A DNA stretch of 64,000 nt, taken from positions 1 through 64,000 of the forward strand of contig JAAWEK010000013.1 of NCBI GenBank assembly GCA_022794265.1. The letters are read 5' to 3'. A model generated the notes under the pieces. The model made no database searches. It had not been told where the DNA came from and saw only the letters and a list, made by a program, of their open reading frames with translations. Source of the DNA: Lachnospiraceae bacterium. GTDB taxonomy: Bacteria > Bacillota > Clostridia > Lachnospirales > Lachnospiraceae. The stretch's first letter is position 1; each line of letters opens with the position of its first letter. Shown piece by piece: positions 35,652 to 44,388 of the stretch. Made by a program: the position numbers and the translations under genes.

Positions 35652-36803
35652 ATGAGAAAAAAACTTTTAATATTAGGAATGTGTGTGGCTTTGGTTTTTT
35701 CAATGACTGCATGCGGGACTGCCAGTAGCGAACGGACTGCTTCCAACGGGGAATTAAAGGATAATTCCAAAGCGGATATGCAGGGAACCAAATATAAGAC
35801 AACTGTTAAGCTGGGACAGTATAAAGGTCTGAAAGTAGGAGAGACCAATGCTAAAGCTACGGAAGAGGAAATTGAAAAAGCAATACAGAATGTTTTGGAA
35901 AGCAACGCAACAGATAAGAAATATGAAGAGGGTGCCCTTGAAATGGGCGATACAGCCAATATTGATTTTGAGGGAAAAATTAACGGAGTTGCCTTTGAAG
36001 GCGGAACCAGCAAGGGATATAATTTAAAAATAGGCAGTGGCAGCTTTATTGACGGTTTTGAAACCGGATTAGTGGGAAAGACAGTTGGGGAAACCGTAGA
36101 CCTGAATCTGAAATTTCCGGATGATTACAAGAATTCTGCCACTGGAGAAATATCCGAACATGCCGGAAAAGATGTAGTATTTACCGTTAAGATTAATTAT
36201 TTTAACCGCTCTATAGTTCCGGAACTGACGGATGCATTTGTTAAGGAATACTGTACGGCTTATAAGGTAGAAACAGTTGCGGGATTAAAAGAATATTTAG
36301 ATAAACAGCTGGTTCTGAATAAGAAATTATCTGCAATCTGGCAGACTTTGCTGGATTCCACGGAGATTACGTATGATGAAGATGAAGTTGCCGGCCTGGT
36401 AGAGCAAATGAAGAATCAGTATATTCAGTATTATAATGCATATAATATGCAGCTGAAGGATTATCTGGAATATGCCAATATGACGGAGGAAGAGTTTGAC
36501 AAGCAGCTGGATACGTCTGTTAGAAATAGTCTGAAGAATATTGTAATAGCCATGACTGTTGCAAGGGAAGAAGGACTGGAAGTTACGGAGAAGGAATACC
36601 GGGAAGAAGTGGATCCGGATGTGGAAGCAGGAACATTCGATTCCCTTGAGGCATTTCAGGCAATGTATCCGAAGCAGGATACTGTAGACAGTCTGTTATA
36701 TTATGATGTTTTAGAGTGGATTGCAGATAAGTGTGAGATAGTTCCGGATTCAGAAATCGAGACAACAACCAAAGAACCGGAAACCACAACTGCGGCGAAA
36801 TAA
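35652..36803 (+). CDS. Trigger-factor-like FKBP peptidyl-prolyl isomerase lipoprotein
   Basis: Extracytoplasmic folding factor by inference. The 383-residue protein begins with a lipoprotein signal (lipobox SMTAC near residue 21). It carries an FKBP domain (about 90-185: GDTANIDFEGKINGVAFEGG, IGSGSFIDGFETGLVGKTVGE) and then a trigger-factor C-terminal helical chaperone region. The ribosome-binding part of trigger factor is missing, and the tail is Thr/Glu-rich (ETTTKEPETTTAAK). An exported trigger-factor relative of this build is known from Clostridia. A terminator follows. Confidence 0.88.
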   Translation: MRKKLLILGMCVALVFSMTACGTASSERTASNGELKDNSKADMQGTKYKTTVKLGQYKGLKVGETNAKATEEEIEKAIQNVLESNATDKKYEEGALEMGDTANIDFEGKINGVAFEGGTSKGYNLKIGSGSFIDGFETGLVGKTVGETVDLNLKFPDDYKNSATGEISEHAGKDVVFTVKINYFNRSIVPELTDAFVKEYCTAYKVETVAGLKEYLDKQLVLNKKLSAIWQTLLDSTEITYDEDEVAGLVEQMKNQYIQYYNAYNMQLKDYLEYANMTEEEFDKQLDTSVRNSLKNIVIAMTVAREEGLEVTEKEYREEVDPDVEAGTFDSLEAFQAMYPKQDTVDSLLYYDVLEWIADKCEIVPDSEIETTTKEPETTTAAK

Positions 36804-36824
36804 AAAATAAACGGAATGGGATAG

Positions 36825-36870
36825 AAAAACCGTCGTATCAGAATAGAAATTTCTGATATGGCGGTTTTTT
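36825..36870. terminator. Terminator after the FKBP lipoprotein gene
   Basis: AAACCGTCGTATCAGAA pairs with TTCTGATATGGCGGTTT with an A-run before and T-run after; it can also serve the convergent ABC operon. Confidence 0.88.
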
Positions 36871-36918
36871 GTCTGTTAATTTTCAATACATTAAAAATCT
36901 ATCAAAATGTGCCGCTGG

Positions 36919-38328
36919 TTAAAATAAATCCAGTTCCACCCCGTTCATTTGCGAAATATCCTCCTGGTCATGGGTTACCAGGATAATTACTTTATTCCTG
37001 CACCGGTGGAGGATATACTGGATGACCAGTTGTTTTATTTGTTCGTCCAGTCCTTTAAAAGGTTCGTCCAACAGCAGCACAGGGGCATCGCTTAAAACGG
37101 CCCGCACAACGGCGATTCGCCGTTTCATGCCTCCGCTGAGATTCCGGACCGGTTTTCCTTCAAAATCTGTTAATCCCACGACTTCAAATTGTTTTCGGAT
37201 AAAACCGGTATCATAGCTGTTGCCATAAACCGCTTGAATATTTGTATAGGCATCAAATGTTTCCAGCAACCGGTCTTCCTGAAAGACCATGGAGACTCTG
37301 GCGGCGCTGGATGTGGATGACTCCGTCAGAAATTGTATGGATCCGGAATCGGCAATACCGATACCTGCCAGAATATTCAGCAGCGTTGTTTTTCCTATGC
37401 CGGAGCTGCCCAGAATACAGGTGGTTTTCTCGTCTGAAAACGTATACGTAAAATCGGATAACACTTTTTGTGCCCCGTAAGACTTTGAAATGTTTTTACA
37501 GATAATCTTATTTACATGAATATTTTTCATATTCCGGTGTCCGTAACCGGAATATCTGGAACTCATGAATATCACGGTTCGTGCAAGAATCTGTATGATT
37601 TTCATACAGCTAAACTCATATAGGATACTGGCCAGAACGATTACAATGGTCCAGGCAAACAGTTCGTCGGTGGTCAGATAAAGTTTTGCTTTGTATAACC
37701 GTTCTCCGATGGACCCGGCTGGCAGACCGATAATTTCAGCAGCAATTCCCGACTTAAAACAGAAACCAAGTCCGATGCGGCAGCCGGATATGAGAAACGA
37801 AAGGACATGGGGGATATAAATAAAGCAGCCCCGACGGATATGGCCCATATGAAATACCTTTGACATTTCCAGCAGCCGGACATCCACACTTTCAATTCCC
37901 TGTAGTACATTGATATATATAATAGGCAGAACCATTAAAAAAGAAATCAGAACAGAGAGATTGGAAGAATGAATCCATAACAGTGCAAGAATGATAAAAG
38001 AAGCCACGGGAATGGATTTTATCAATTTCAGTACAGGAAGAAACAGCATTTTAATAAAATCCGACAAAGAGCTGACAACGGCCAGAAGGGTTCCGAAGAA
38101 CAGACCGTATAAAAAACCTGTGGATATTTTGCCCAGAGTACGGAACAGAATAGGGAAAAAATCTTTGGAGACTATAAGTTTCTGCAAAGCCTTCCCGGTA
38201 TCCGTTACTGAAGGAAGGAAAAATACTTTATCAATACGCAGAGCGGCATACTGCCAGACAGAAAGCCATATGCATATGGCAATCACTATGTATATGGCTT
38301 TTTTGATATGATGCATATGGCGTTTCAT
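36919..38328 (-). CDS. Fused ABC transporter permease-ATPase (SsuC/ThiX + SsuB/ThiZ type)
   Basis: One polypeptide of about 469 residues holding both inner parts of a nitrate/sulfonate/HMP-class importer. Start ATG 38328 has AAGGAG 6 nt upstream. Residues about 1-245 form a BPD-type permease (six membrane helices; EMSKVFHMGHIRRGCFIYIP is the EAA loop). Residues about 255-469 form the ATPase: GSSGIGKTTLLN (Walker A), NLSGGMKRRIAVVRA (signature), VLLLDEPFKGLDEQ (Walker B) and a final VTHD. Separate genes are usual for this class. It follows the binding protein by 21 bp. Confidence 0.9.
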   Translation of the reverse strand: MKRHMHHIKKAIYIVIAICIWLSVWQYAALRIDKVFFLPSVTDTGKALQKLIVSKDFFPILFRTLGKISTGFLYGLFFGTLLAVVSSLSDFIKMLFLPVLKLIKSIPVASFIILALLWIHSSNLSVLISFLMVLPIIYINVLQGIESVDVRLLEMSKVFHMGHIRRGCFIYIPHVLSFLISGCRIGLGFCFKSGIAAEIIGLPAGSIGERLYKAKLYLTTDELFAWTIVIVLASILYEFSCMKIIQILARTVIFMSSRYSGYGHRNMKNIHVNKIICKNISKSYGAQKVLSDFTYTFSDEKTTCILGSSGIGKTTLLNILAGIGIADSGSIQFLTESSTSSAARVSMVFQEDRLLETFDAYTNIQAVYGNSYDTGFIRKQFEVVGLTDFEGKPVRNLSGGMKRRIAVVRAVLSDAPVLLLDEPFKGLDEQIKQLVIQYILHRCRNKVIILVTHDQEDISQMNGVELDLF

Positions 38329-38349
38329 GGCGGCTCCTTTCAAAAAATG

Positions 38350-39396
38350 TTATGGTATATAGTAGAATTTGTCATCTGGAAGGGCGCCGCCTACGGAAGC
38401 AGGGTTGGCGGTATGTAATACTTCCAGATAAGCATGGATATCTTTTTTCATTTCCTCACCGGTCTTAAAAGTAATGTTACAGTAAGGAATCGCTTTTTTT
38501 GCCACACTGGCGGCAAATATATCATGGCTTTCCACTAATGCGGCCGCTTCCTCAATATTGTCGTTCACATAGGAGGCGGAAGCTTCATAGTCGTTCATAA
38601 GGGAATCAAAAGCATCCTTATGTTCTTCTATAAAATCTTTTCGTACCACAACCACACCGGTTACAAGAGAAGCGTTATCCGATACTTTGGACCATTCCTC
38701 AGTCATATCGAATATGATTTTTGCATTCTCATTTTTTAGCAGAACCGTGGTAACATACGGCTGAGGCAGCATTGCAATGGCTTCTTTGTTTTCACTGAGC
38801 AGAGATGCAATCTCAGCAGCTTCTGTTTTATACTCAACAGTAACATCGGTTCCCGGGGTAAGTCCATTTTTGGTCAGAATGTAGTTTAACGTATATTCCG
38901 GTGTGGTACCCTGGCCGGTAGAATAAATAGTTTTACCTTTTAATCCGGCAATGCTGTCTATCTCTTCTCCGGTGCTGACCATATATAAGACTCCTAATGT
39001 ATTGATGGCGGCCACCTGAATTTCACCCTTTGTCTTGTTATATAATACAGAGGCGAGATTACATGGAACGGCGGCAATATCAATATCCCCCTTAATAATA
39101 CCGGCGCTGATTTCATCAGCGGCGCCATATGCGGTCACTTTGTAGTTGTTGGAAGCAGTTCCTTTGTCGCTGTCTTCCCATGCTTTGATAAAACCAATGG
39201 CAGTAGGACCTTTTAGAACAGCCATGTTAATATCAATTTTTTCTTTCTGCTGGCTGTTATCTGCAGTGGTGGTTTCGTCTCCGGAAGCCGGAGCAGTAGT
39301 TTCTGTTTTCGAACGCTCTTTGCTGTCGGAGCAGCCGGTAAATACGGAGGCAGTCATTGTGGCTGCCAGTAATAATGTTAAAATCTTTTTTTTCAT
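38350..39396 (-). CDS. NMT1/SsuA-type ABC substrate-binding lipoprotein
   Basis: A 348-residue lipoprotein (lipobox FTGC near residue 22, then a Thr-rich linker). The ligand domain reads INMAVLKGPTAIGFIKAWED and GDIDIAAVPCNLASVLYNK, with the loop LKGKTIYSTGQGTTPEYTL, typical of SsuA/TauA/ThiY binding proteins. The substrate may be a thiamin pyrimidine, sulfonate or related small molecule; the sequence does not decide. It sits between the TM1266-type gene (26 bp) and the fused transporter. Confidence 0.88.
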   Translation of the reverse strand: MKKKILTLLLAATMTASVFTGCSDSKERSKTETTAPASGDETTTADNSQQKEKIDINMAVLKGPTAIGFIKAWEDSDKGTASNNYKVTAYGAADEISAGIIKGDIDIAAVPCNLASVLYNKTKGEIQVAAINTLGVLYMVSTGEEIDSIAGLKGKTIYSTGQGTTPEYTLNYILTKNGLTPGTDVTVEYKTEAAEIASLLSENKEAIAMLPQPYVTTVLLKNENAKIIFDMTEEWSKVSDNASLVTGVVVVRKDFIEEHKDAFDSLMNDYEASASYVNDNIEEAAALVESHDIFAASVAKKAIPYCNITFKTGEEMKKDIHAYLEVLHTANPASVGGALPDDKFYYIP

Positions 39397-39422
39397 AATT
39401 TCAATAAACCTTTCCTGAATTT

Positions 39423-39668
39423 TTACTTTTTCGAATAAACCGTTTTAACGGAAATTCCTTTAATCATGCCGAGTTTTCCGGAAAGTGAGCTGATGGTATT
39501 GTTATCTGCATCGATGACGATACTGATGATACTGATATTTTTCTGCCTGTGGGGAATACCCATCCGTCCGATGATATAATTACTGTATTCATGAAGCAAA
39601 TCATTAATTTTATCCGTGGAATCCGTATCTTCTACTATGATTCCAATCAGTGCTATTCGGGTTTCCAA
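39423..39668 (-). CDS. TM1266-type iron-only hydrogenase system putative regulator
   Basis: A small ACT-like protein of 81 residues named from its frequent linkage to [FeFe]-hydrogenase maturation genes. I start at TTG 39668, with GGTGG 8 nt upstream, giving LETRIALIGIIVEDTDSTDK, which matches where family members begin; homologues have ATG there. The conserved HEYSNYIIGRMGIP block and the final GISVKTVYS follow. Longer starts would overlap the leader terminator. It is the first gene of the ABC operon. Confidence 0.85.
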   Translation of the reverse strand: METRIALIGIIVEDTDSTDKINDLLHEYSNYIIGRMGIPHRQKNISIISIVIDADNNTISSLSGKLGMIKGISVKTVYSKK

Positions 39669-39710
39669 AAAGTTCACCACCTTTCCAAAACTATGGGGAT
39701 TCATATAATG

Positions 39711-39743
39711 AAAAAGAAAACTCCGTGCAATAGCACAGAGTAA
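39711..39743 (-). terminator. Terminator inside the leader of the TM1266-ABC operon
   Basis: On the minus strand CTCTGTGC pairs with GCACGGAG around a TATT loop, followed by TTTTCTTTTT. It lies between the promoter and the first gene of the operon, as in transcription attenuators. Confidence 0.8.
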
Positions 39744-39889
39744 GGGCTCGGGGATACAGACATATGAAATGAAAGTCATCACCTATCGCCTTATCACTCC
39801 GGAATGACCGGAACAGGTCAGCACGATTAAGTATATTCCATGCTCGTTTTCGTCAGAATTATATTGAATAAAAACTTCCGAATCCGTGC
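39744..39889 (-). ncRNA. Candidate riboswitch/attenuator leader
   Basis: About 145 nt of leader separate the promoter from the terminator. It contains short complementary segments (GACCTGTTCCGGTC; CCGGTCATTCCGG; TCGTGC with GCACGG) and G-rich GTGATAAGGCGATAGGTGATG. I cannot match it to a riboswitch class from memory with confidence. HMP-PP (thiS motif) or TPP are worth testing because the genes resemble ThiXYZ. Confidence 0.5.
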
Positions 39890-39895
39890 CATGTT

Positions 39896-39924
39896 ATTAT
39901 AGCATTATAAAATAAATCTGACAA
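39896..39924 (-). promoter_or_regulatory. Promoter of the TM1266-ABC operon
   Basis: Minus-strand TTGTCA (39924-39919), 17 bp, TATAAT (39901-39896). Transcription would begin near 39889. Confidence 0.75.
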
Positions 39925-40069
39925 CAACAGTGGAGAAATATATTTGCGAAAAAGAAAGAATAAACGTGAAATTACAGGGAGATTGTGGTATAATTAAGTA
40001 ACAAAAATTCATATCACTCATAATTTATAAGCAGCACCATTTAAGCGCGTGTAGAGAAGAGGTGTTTTT

Positions 40070-40489
40070 ATGACAAGAATGTGGAACCAGGGAACCGATT
40101 TATTTACAATGCAGCAAAACATAAAATCCATTATTCATAAGAGTATGCGAATTAACATAAGAATGGTGGACGTTATTGAATTGACATATGAGGATTTCGA
40201 ACTAATCTGTAATAAAATCAGGTGCATCAAAGGTGCAGAAGAAATAGAGAGATATGGTGTTTCCATTATTACTGCATGGGTGGTGTCCTATAAATATGGA
40301 AAGCAGGATATGGTAAATGATATTCTGGGGGAAATCTTCCGAAATCTTCCGCAGCACCAGACTAAATATGTAATGGAATCCATTACAACCATATTTTTTG
40401 ACTATCAGATTGACAGTTTCGGATACCAGATTATGAGATTAGAGGATTTGCGTGAGATTGTGGCAAGGCATGCAGGTTGGAAAAATTAG
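40070..40489 (+). CDS. Unknown 139-residue helical protein
   Basis: Soluble, predicted all-helical protein beginning MTRMWNQGTDLFTMQQNIKS, with paired RINIRMVDVIELTYEDFELIC and DMVNDILGEIFRNLP. GAAGAGGTG precedes the ATG by 7 nt. I do not recognise the family. It has its own upstream region and is followed by the large palindrome at 40562-40607. Confidence 0.65.
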   Translation: MTRMWNQGTDLFTMQQNIKSIIHKSMRINIRMVDVIELTYEDFELICNKIRCIKGAEEIERYGVSIITAWVVSYKYGKQDMVNDILGEIFRNLPQHQTKYVMESITTIFFDYQIDSFGYQIMRLEDLREIVARHAGWKN

Positions 40490-40561
40490 TTAAACATATA
40501 ACTATAACGAGTATTCTGTTTAATATTGGTTATAGTATGAGTATCTCTAAAAAATGTATAG

Positions 40562-40607
40562 ACGGCTGTCGAACAAATGCTTTGTAAGCATACGTTCGAC
40601 AGCCGTT
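40562..40607. repeat. Long palindrome without a T-run
   Basis: ACGGCTGTCGAAC + ATGCTT pairs with AAGCAT + GTTCGACAGCCGT, about 19 bp of stem with a small internal loop and TGT apex. No T-tract follows on either strand beyond TTT, so it is a weak terminator candidate or an interspersed palindromic repeat. Confidence 0.75.
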
Positions 40608-40746
40608 TAAGAACTTATACAGATAATTGGCAAACCTCTGACCCATGACTACATGTTTCACGATTGTCTGGGAAAATATTAAAAAGAAAGGAATCAGTAT
40701 ATTCCGGCATCTCTGGAGGGATTCTGGGAATATGCAGGGATAACGC

Positions 40747-41670
40747 ATGATTTATACTGTCACATTTAATCCCTCTCTGGATTATGTCCTGAGTCTGGAA
40801 GAATTCAGGCAGGGGGAAGTAAATCGTACAACGGAAGAACAGATTCTGCCTGGAGGAAAAGGACTGAATGTTTCCATGGTGCTTACCGGTCTGGGAGCAG
40901 AGAACACTGCGCTGGGGTTTATTGCAGGATTTACGGGAAAGGAGATTGAACGCAGGGTTTTAAGACATGGTTGCCAGACGGAGTTTATTGAACTATCCCC
41001 GCAGGCGGGAGACTCGTTTTCCAGAATCAATGTCAAGCTAAAAGCAAATGTGGAAAGTGAAATCAACGCTGGGGGGCCGGATATCGGCAGCAGGGAATTA
41101 GATGAATTATTTCAGAAGCTGGAAAGGCTGAAGGAGGAAGATATACTGGTGCTGGCCGGCAGCATTCCTGCCTCACTGCCGGATTCGATTTATATGGATA
41201 TTATGAAACGCATTAGGGATAAGGGATTAAAGACGAAAATCGTTGTGGATGCTACAGGCAGGCTGTTGCTTTCGGTTCTGGAATATCATCCGTTTCTAAT
41301 CAAACCCAATAAATCCGAGCTGAGTGAAATTTTTGGCGTGAATATGGAAACCGAAGAAGATATTATCACTTATGCCGCCAGATTGCGGGAAATGGGAGCA
41401 GAGAACGTGCTGGTTTCCCTGGCCGGCGATGGGGCATTGCTGATGAGCAGCGACGGGAAAGCAAGGAGAATGCAGCCCCCTTCCGGCAGAGTCGTAAATT
41501 CGGTGGGAGCCGGGGACTCTATGGTTGCCGGTTTTCTGGCCGGTTTTCTGGAACAGGAAGATTATGAATATGCGTTAAAGTTGGGACTGGCAGCGGGGAG
41601 TGCCAGTGCGTTTTCGAAATATCTGGCTACGAAAGAGGAAATAATGAAATTAATAAGGGAAGGATGGTAA
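40747..41670 (+). CDS. fruK: 1-phosphofructokinase
   Basis: PfkB-family kinase that turns fructose-1-phosphate into fructose-1,6-bisphosphate. The 307 residues show the family's MIYTVTFNPSLDYVLSLEEF start, LPGGKGLNVSMVLTGLG (first PfkB signature) and the catalytic VNSVGAGDSMVAGFLAGF (second signature). It lies 6 bp before the fructose PTS gene, which makes its substrate. No FruR/DeoR gene is present upstream. A weak CAGGGA serves as ribosome site. Confidence 0.95.
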   Translation: MIYTVTFNPSLDYVLSLEEFRQGEVNRTTEEQILPGGKGLNVSMVLTGLGAENTALGFIAGFTGKEIERRVLRHGCQTEFIELSPQAGDSFSRINVKLKANVESEINAGGPDIGSRELDELFQKLERLKEEDILVLAGSIPASLPDSIYMDIMKRIRDKGLKTKIVVDATGRLLLSVLEYHPFLIKPNKSELSEIFGVNMETEEDIITYAARLREMGAENVLVSLAGDGALLMSSDGKARRMQPPSGRVVNSVGAGDSMVAGFLAGFLEQEDYEYALKLGLAAGSASAFSKYLATKEEIMKLIREGW

Positions 41671-41676
41671 TGTAAA

Positions 41677-43644
41677 TTGAGAATCGCAGATTTATTAGAC
41701 CGGAGAAGTATTGATCTGTATGGCAAGGCGGCCACGAAACAGGAAATTTTGGATACAATGATTAATCTGATGTGTGCTGCTGGCAGAATCTCAGATAAAA
41801 AGATTTATAAAATGGGGGTTTATGCCAGAGAGAAGGAAGGTACCACAGGCATCGGTGACGGAATTGCCATTCCTCACGCAAAAAGCGAAGCAGTGAAGGA
41901 ACCGGGGCTGGCGGCAATGGTCATCCGGGAAGGAACTGACTTTGATTCGCTGGACGGAGAGCCGGTGTATCTGCTTTTTCTGATAGCCGCACCAAATACA
42001 AAGGAAAATGTTCATCTGGATGTTTTAAGCAAACTGTCTGCGTTGCTGATGGACAGTGAGTTTACCAAGGCGTTGCGGGAAGCCCGGTCCATTGAAGAAT
42101 TCATTAATGTCATTGATGATGCGGAATCCGCCCAGGAAGCAGAGCAGCAGAAAAAGGAGCGGGAGGAGACCGATAATGACGGTGGTGCTTCCGGGAGCAT
42201 TAAGATTCTGGCAGTCACAGGCTGTCCCACAGGAATCGCCCATACCTATATGGCGGCGGAAGCATTGGAACAGGCGGCCAGACAGGCTGGTTGCAGGATT
42301 AAAGTTGAAACCAGAGGCTCTGGTGGGGCTAAAAACGTGCATACCGGACAGGAGATTCGGGAGGCGGACTGCATTATTGTAGCGGCTGATACCAATATAC
42401 CCATGGAGCGCTATATAGGAAAGAAGGTAATTAAATGCCAGGTATCTGCCGGAATCAGCAAAGCAGGTCAACTAATCGAGCGGGCCATATCCGGTGATGT
42501 TCCGGTGTATGCAGGGGAAAGCAATCAGATATCTGTAAAAAAAGAGGAGAAAACACCGGCTGAAAAGACAGGGCCGGAAGAGGATGACGGAATTGGAACG
42601 GAAAGCTTCTGGCATGTAATTTATAAGAATCTGATGAACGGTGTATCCCATATGCTTCCGTTTGTGGTAGGCGGAGGAATACTGATTGCTCTGGCGTTTA
42701 TGATTGACGGTTTCCGCGTGGATATTAATGCGCTGACGGAAGCAGAGCGTGGAAATTTCGGTTCCATAACTTCCCTGGCCAGAACGTTTAAATCCATCGG
42801 CGATGCAGCGTTTGCTTTTATGCTGCCGATTCTGGCGGGATATATTGCCATGAGTATTGCGGACCGTCCGGGACTGGCAGTGGGGATTGTAGGCGGTTAT
42901 CTGGCGGCCAGCGGCAAGTCCGGATTTTTAGGCGCTTTAGTGGCCGGATTTGTAGCCGGATATCTGATTCTTTTGTTGCGGAAAATTTTTCAGGTATTAC
43001 CAGAGAGTATAGAGGGACTGAAACCGATATTACTTTATCCGCTTTTTGGTATTTTTATTATGGGTCTGCTGATGCAGTTTGCCATAGAGCCTTTTGTAGG
43101 GGGAATCAATACGTCGCTAAATTCTGCACTGAACCATATGGGCGGGACAAGCCGGATTTTACTGGGAATTCTTGTAGCAGGCATGATGGCGGTGGATTTA
43201 GGCGGCCCCATCAATAAAGCGGCATATGTGTTTGGTACCTTGTCCATAGCAGAAGGAAATTACGATATCATGGCAGCGGTTATGATTGGCGGAATGGTAC
43301 CGCCTTGTGCTATAGCGTTGGCAACCCTGATATTCAGAAATAAATTCACATCTGAGGAACGGAAATCAGGTCCCGTTAATTTTATTATGGGATTGTCGTT
43401 TATCACGGAGGGAGCTATTCCTTTTGCGGCAGCAGATCCATTACGTGTAATACCGGCCTGTGTCATCGGTTCCGGTGTGGCGGGGGCGCTGTCCATGGCG
43501 TTTAAATGTACGCTGATGGCGCCTCACGGAGGAATTTTTGTATTTCCGGTGGTGGGTAATACATTGCTATATTTACTGGCGCTCGGGGCAGGTACTGCGG
43601 CGGGGGCGTTGATGCTGGGGGTATTTAAAAAGTCCAGGGCATAG
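41677..43644 (+). CDS. fruA: Fructose PTS transporter EIIABC
   Basis: Imports fructose as fructose-1-phosphate. The 655 residues hold EIIA (about 1-145; phospho-His in IPHAKS near residue 69), EIIB (about 168-265; phospho-Cys in VTGCPTGIAHTYMAAEAL) and a membrane EIIC (about 305-650, NGVSHMLPFVVGGGILIALAF first). Translation starts at TTG 41677, behind AAGGATGG, 6 bp after fruK. A complete single-chain enzyme; EI and HPr would come from elsewhere. Confidence 0.95.
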   Translation: MRIADLLDRRSIDLYGKAATKQEILDTMINLMCAAGRISDKKIYKMGVYAREKEGTTGIGDGIAIPHAKSEAVKEPGLAAMVIREGTDFDSLDGEPVYLLFLIAAPNTKENVHLDVLSKLSALLMDSEFTKALREARSIEEFINVIDDAESAQEAEQQKKEREETDNDGGASGSIKILAVTGCPTGIAHTYMAAEALEQAARQAGCRIKVETRGSGGAKNVHTGQEIREADCIIVAADTNIPMERYIGKKVIKCQVSAGISKAGQLIERAISGDVPVYAGESNQISVKKEEKTPAEKTGPEEDDGIGTESFWHVIYKNLMNGVSHMLPFVVGGGILIALAFMIDGFRVDINALTEAERGNFGSITSLARTFKSIGDAAFAFMLPILAGYIAMSIADRPGLAVGIVGGYLAASGKSGFLGALVAGFVAGYLILLLRKIFQVLPESIEGLKPILLYPLFGIFIMGLLMQFAIEPFVGGINTSLNSALNHMGGTSRILLGILVAGMMAVDLGGPINKAAYVFGTLSIAEGNYDIMAAVMIGGMVPPCAIALATLIFRNKFTSEERKSGPVNFIMGLSFITEGAIPFAAADPLRVIPACVIGSGVAGALSMAFKCTLMAPHGGIFVFPVVGNTLLYLLALGAGTAAGALMLGVFKKSRA

Positions 43645-43674
43645 ATAAATAAGACTTGATAAAAAATTGTTATT

Positions 43675-44286
43675 TCAATGGTTTTTTATAGTTCCATCAA
43701 TACCCACAACAATTACCTGCCATGGTATCATCCTGCCACTGGCCTGTAGCGCTTTTTTTACGGCGAATTCCATTCCGCCGCAGCATGGCACTTCCATGCG
43801 GAGAACAGTAACGCTCTGAATGTCATTGTCTGCAAGAATAGAGGTTAATTTTTCGGAATAATCCATGGCATCCAGTTTCGGACATCCAATCAGTGTTACA
43901 CGGTTTTGAAGAAATGCCTTTCGGAAGGATTCATCGGAATTGCCATAGGCATATGCAGTACAATCGGCGGCCACTAACAGGTTTGCATGTTCAAAATAAG
44001 GGGCAGTGACCGGGGCAAGTTTAATCTGAACCGGCCAGTTCCGGGATTGCAAAGCCTGTCTGGCTTTTACTGCAGCTTCATCATATGCTGCGGCTTCCCG
44101 CTCTACAAAGGATATGGCGCCTGTGGGACAGGCTGGCAGACAGTCTCCCAGCCCGTCGCAGTAGTCGTCCCGAAGAAGGGCGGCCTTACCGTTGACCATG
44201 CCGATGGCTCCTTCGTGGCAGGCAGAGGCACAAAGACCACAGCCGTTACATTTTTCCTGATTTATTTCAATTATTTTACGTATCAT
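43675..44286 (-). CDS. Ferredoxin-type 4Fe-4S protein with C-terminal cysteine motif
   Basis: A 203-residue protein. The N-terminal 65 residues carry two cluster motifs, CNGCGLCASACHEGAI (about 14-29; His replaces the usual Pro after the fourth Cys) and CDGLGDCLPACPTGAI (about 43-58; an extended first spacing). The rest has TLIGCPKLDAMDY and RMEVPCCGGMEF cysteines and looks like the cytosolic 4Fe-4S proteins found beside Crp regulators. Divergent from the Crp/Fnr gene. Probably a redox carrier or sensor partner. Confidence 0.87.
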   Translation of the reverse strand: MIRKIIEINQEKCNGCGLCASACHEGAIGMVNGKAALLRDDYCDGLGDCLPACPTGAISFVEREAAAYDEAAVKARQALQSRNWPVQIKLAPVTAPYFEHANLLVAADCTAYAYGNSDESFRKAFLQNRVTLIGCPKLDAMDYSEKLTSILADNDIQSVTVLRMEVPCCGGMEFAVKKALQASGRMIPWQVIVVGIDGTIKNH

Positions 44287-44310
44287 TTAATAACCTCCGG
44301 TATGTTTTGT

Positions 44311-44369
44311 TTGATTTTATATGGAGATAATACTATAATAAATTTGAAAAGTCTGTTGTTTTTGCAACA
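44311..44369. promoter_or_regulatory. Divergent promoter region with Crp/Fnr-type palindrome
   Basis: For the regulator: TTGATT (44311-44316), 17 bp, TATAAT (44334-44339). A palindrome TGTTG-N6-CAACA (44354-44369) lies just past its start site. On the other strand a TATTAT (44332-44327) would put the palindrome centre near -41.5 for the ferredoxin gene. That geometry would activate the ferredoxin and repress the regulator. Confidence 0.55.
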
Positions 44370-44388
44370 AAACTGGGAGATATATGAA

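Noticed and set aside
43987..44388. Long N-terminal extension of the second Crp/Fnr protein
   Set aside because: It overlaps the divergent ferredoxin gene and promoter; ATG 44389 with GGGAG gives a normal-length regulator.
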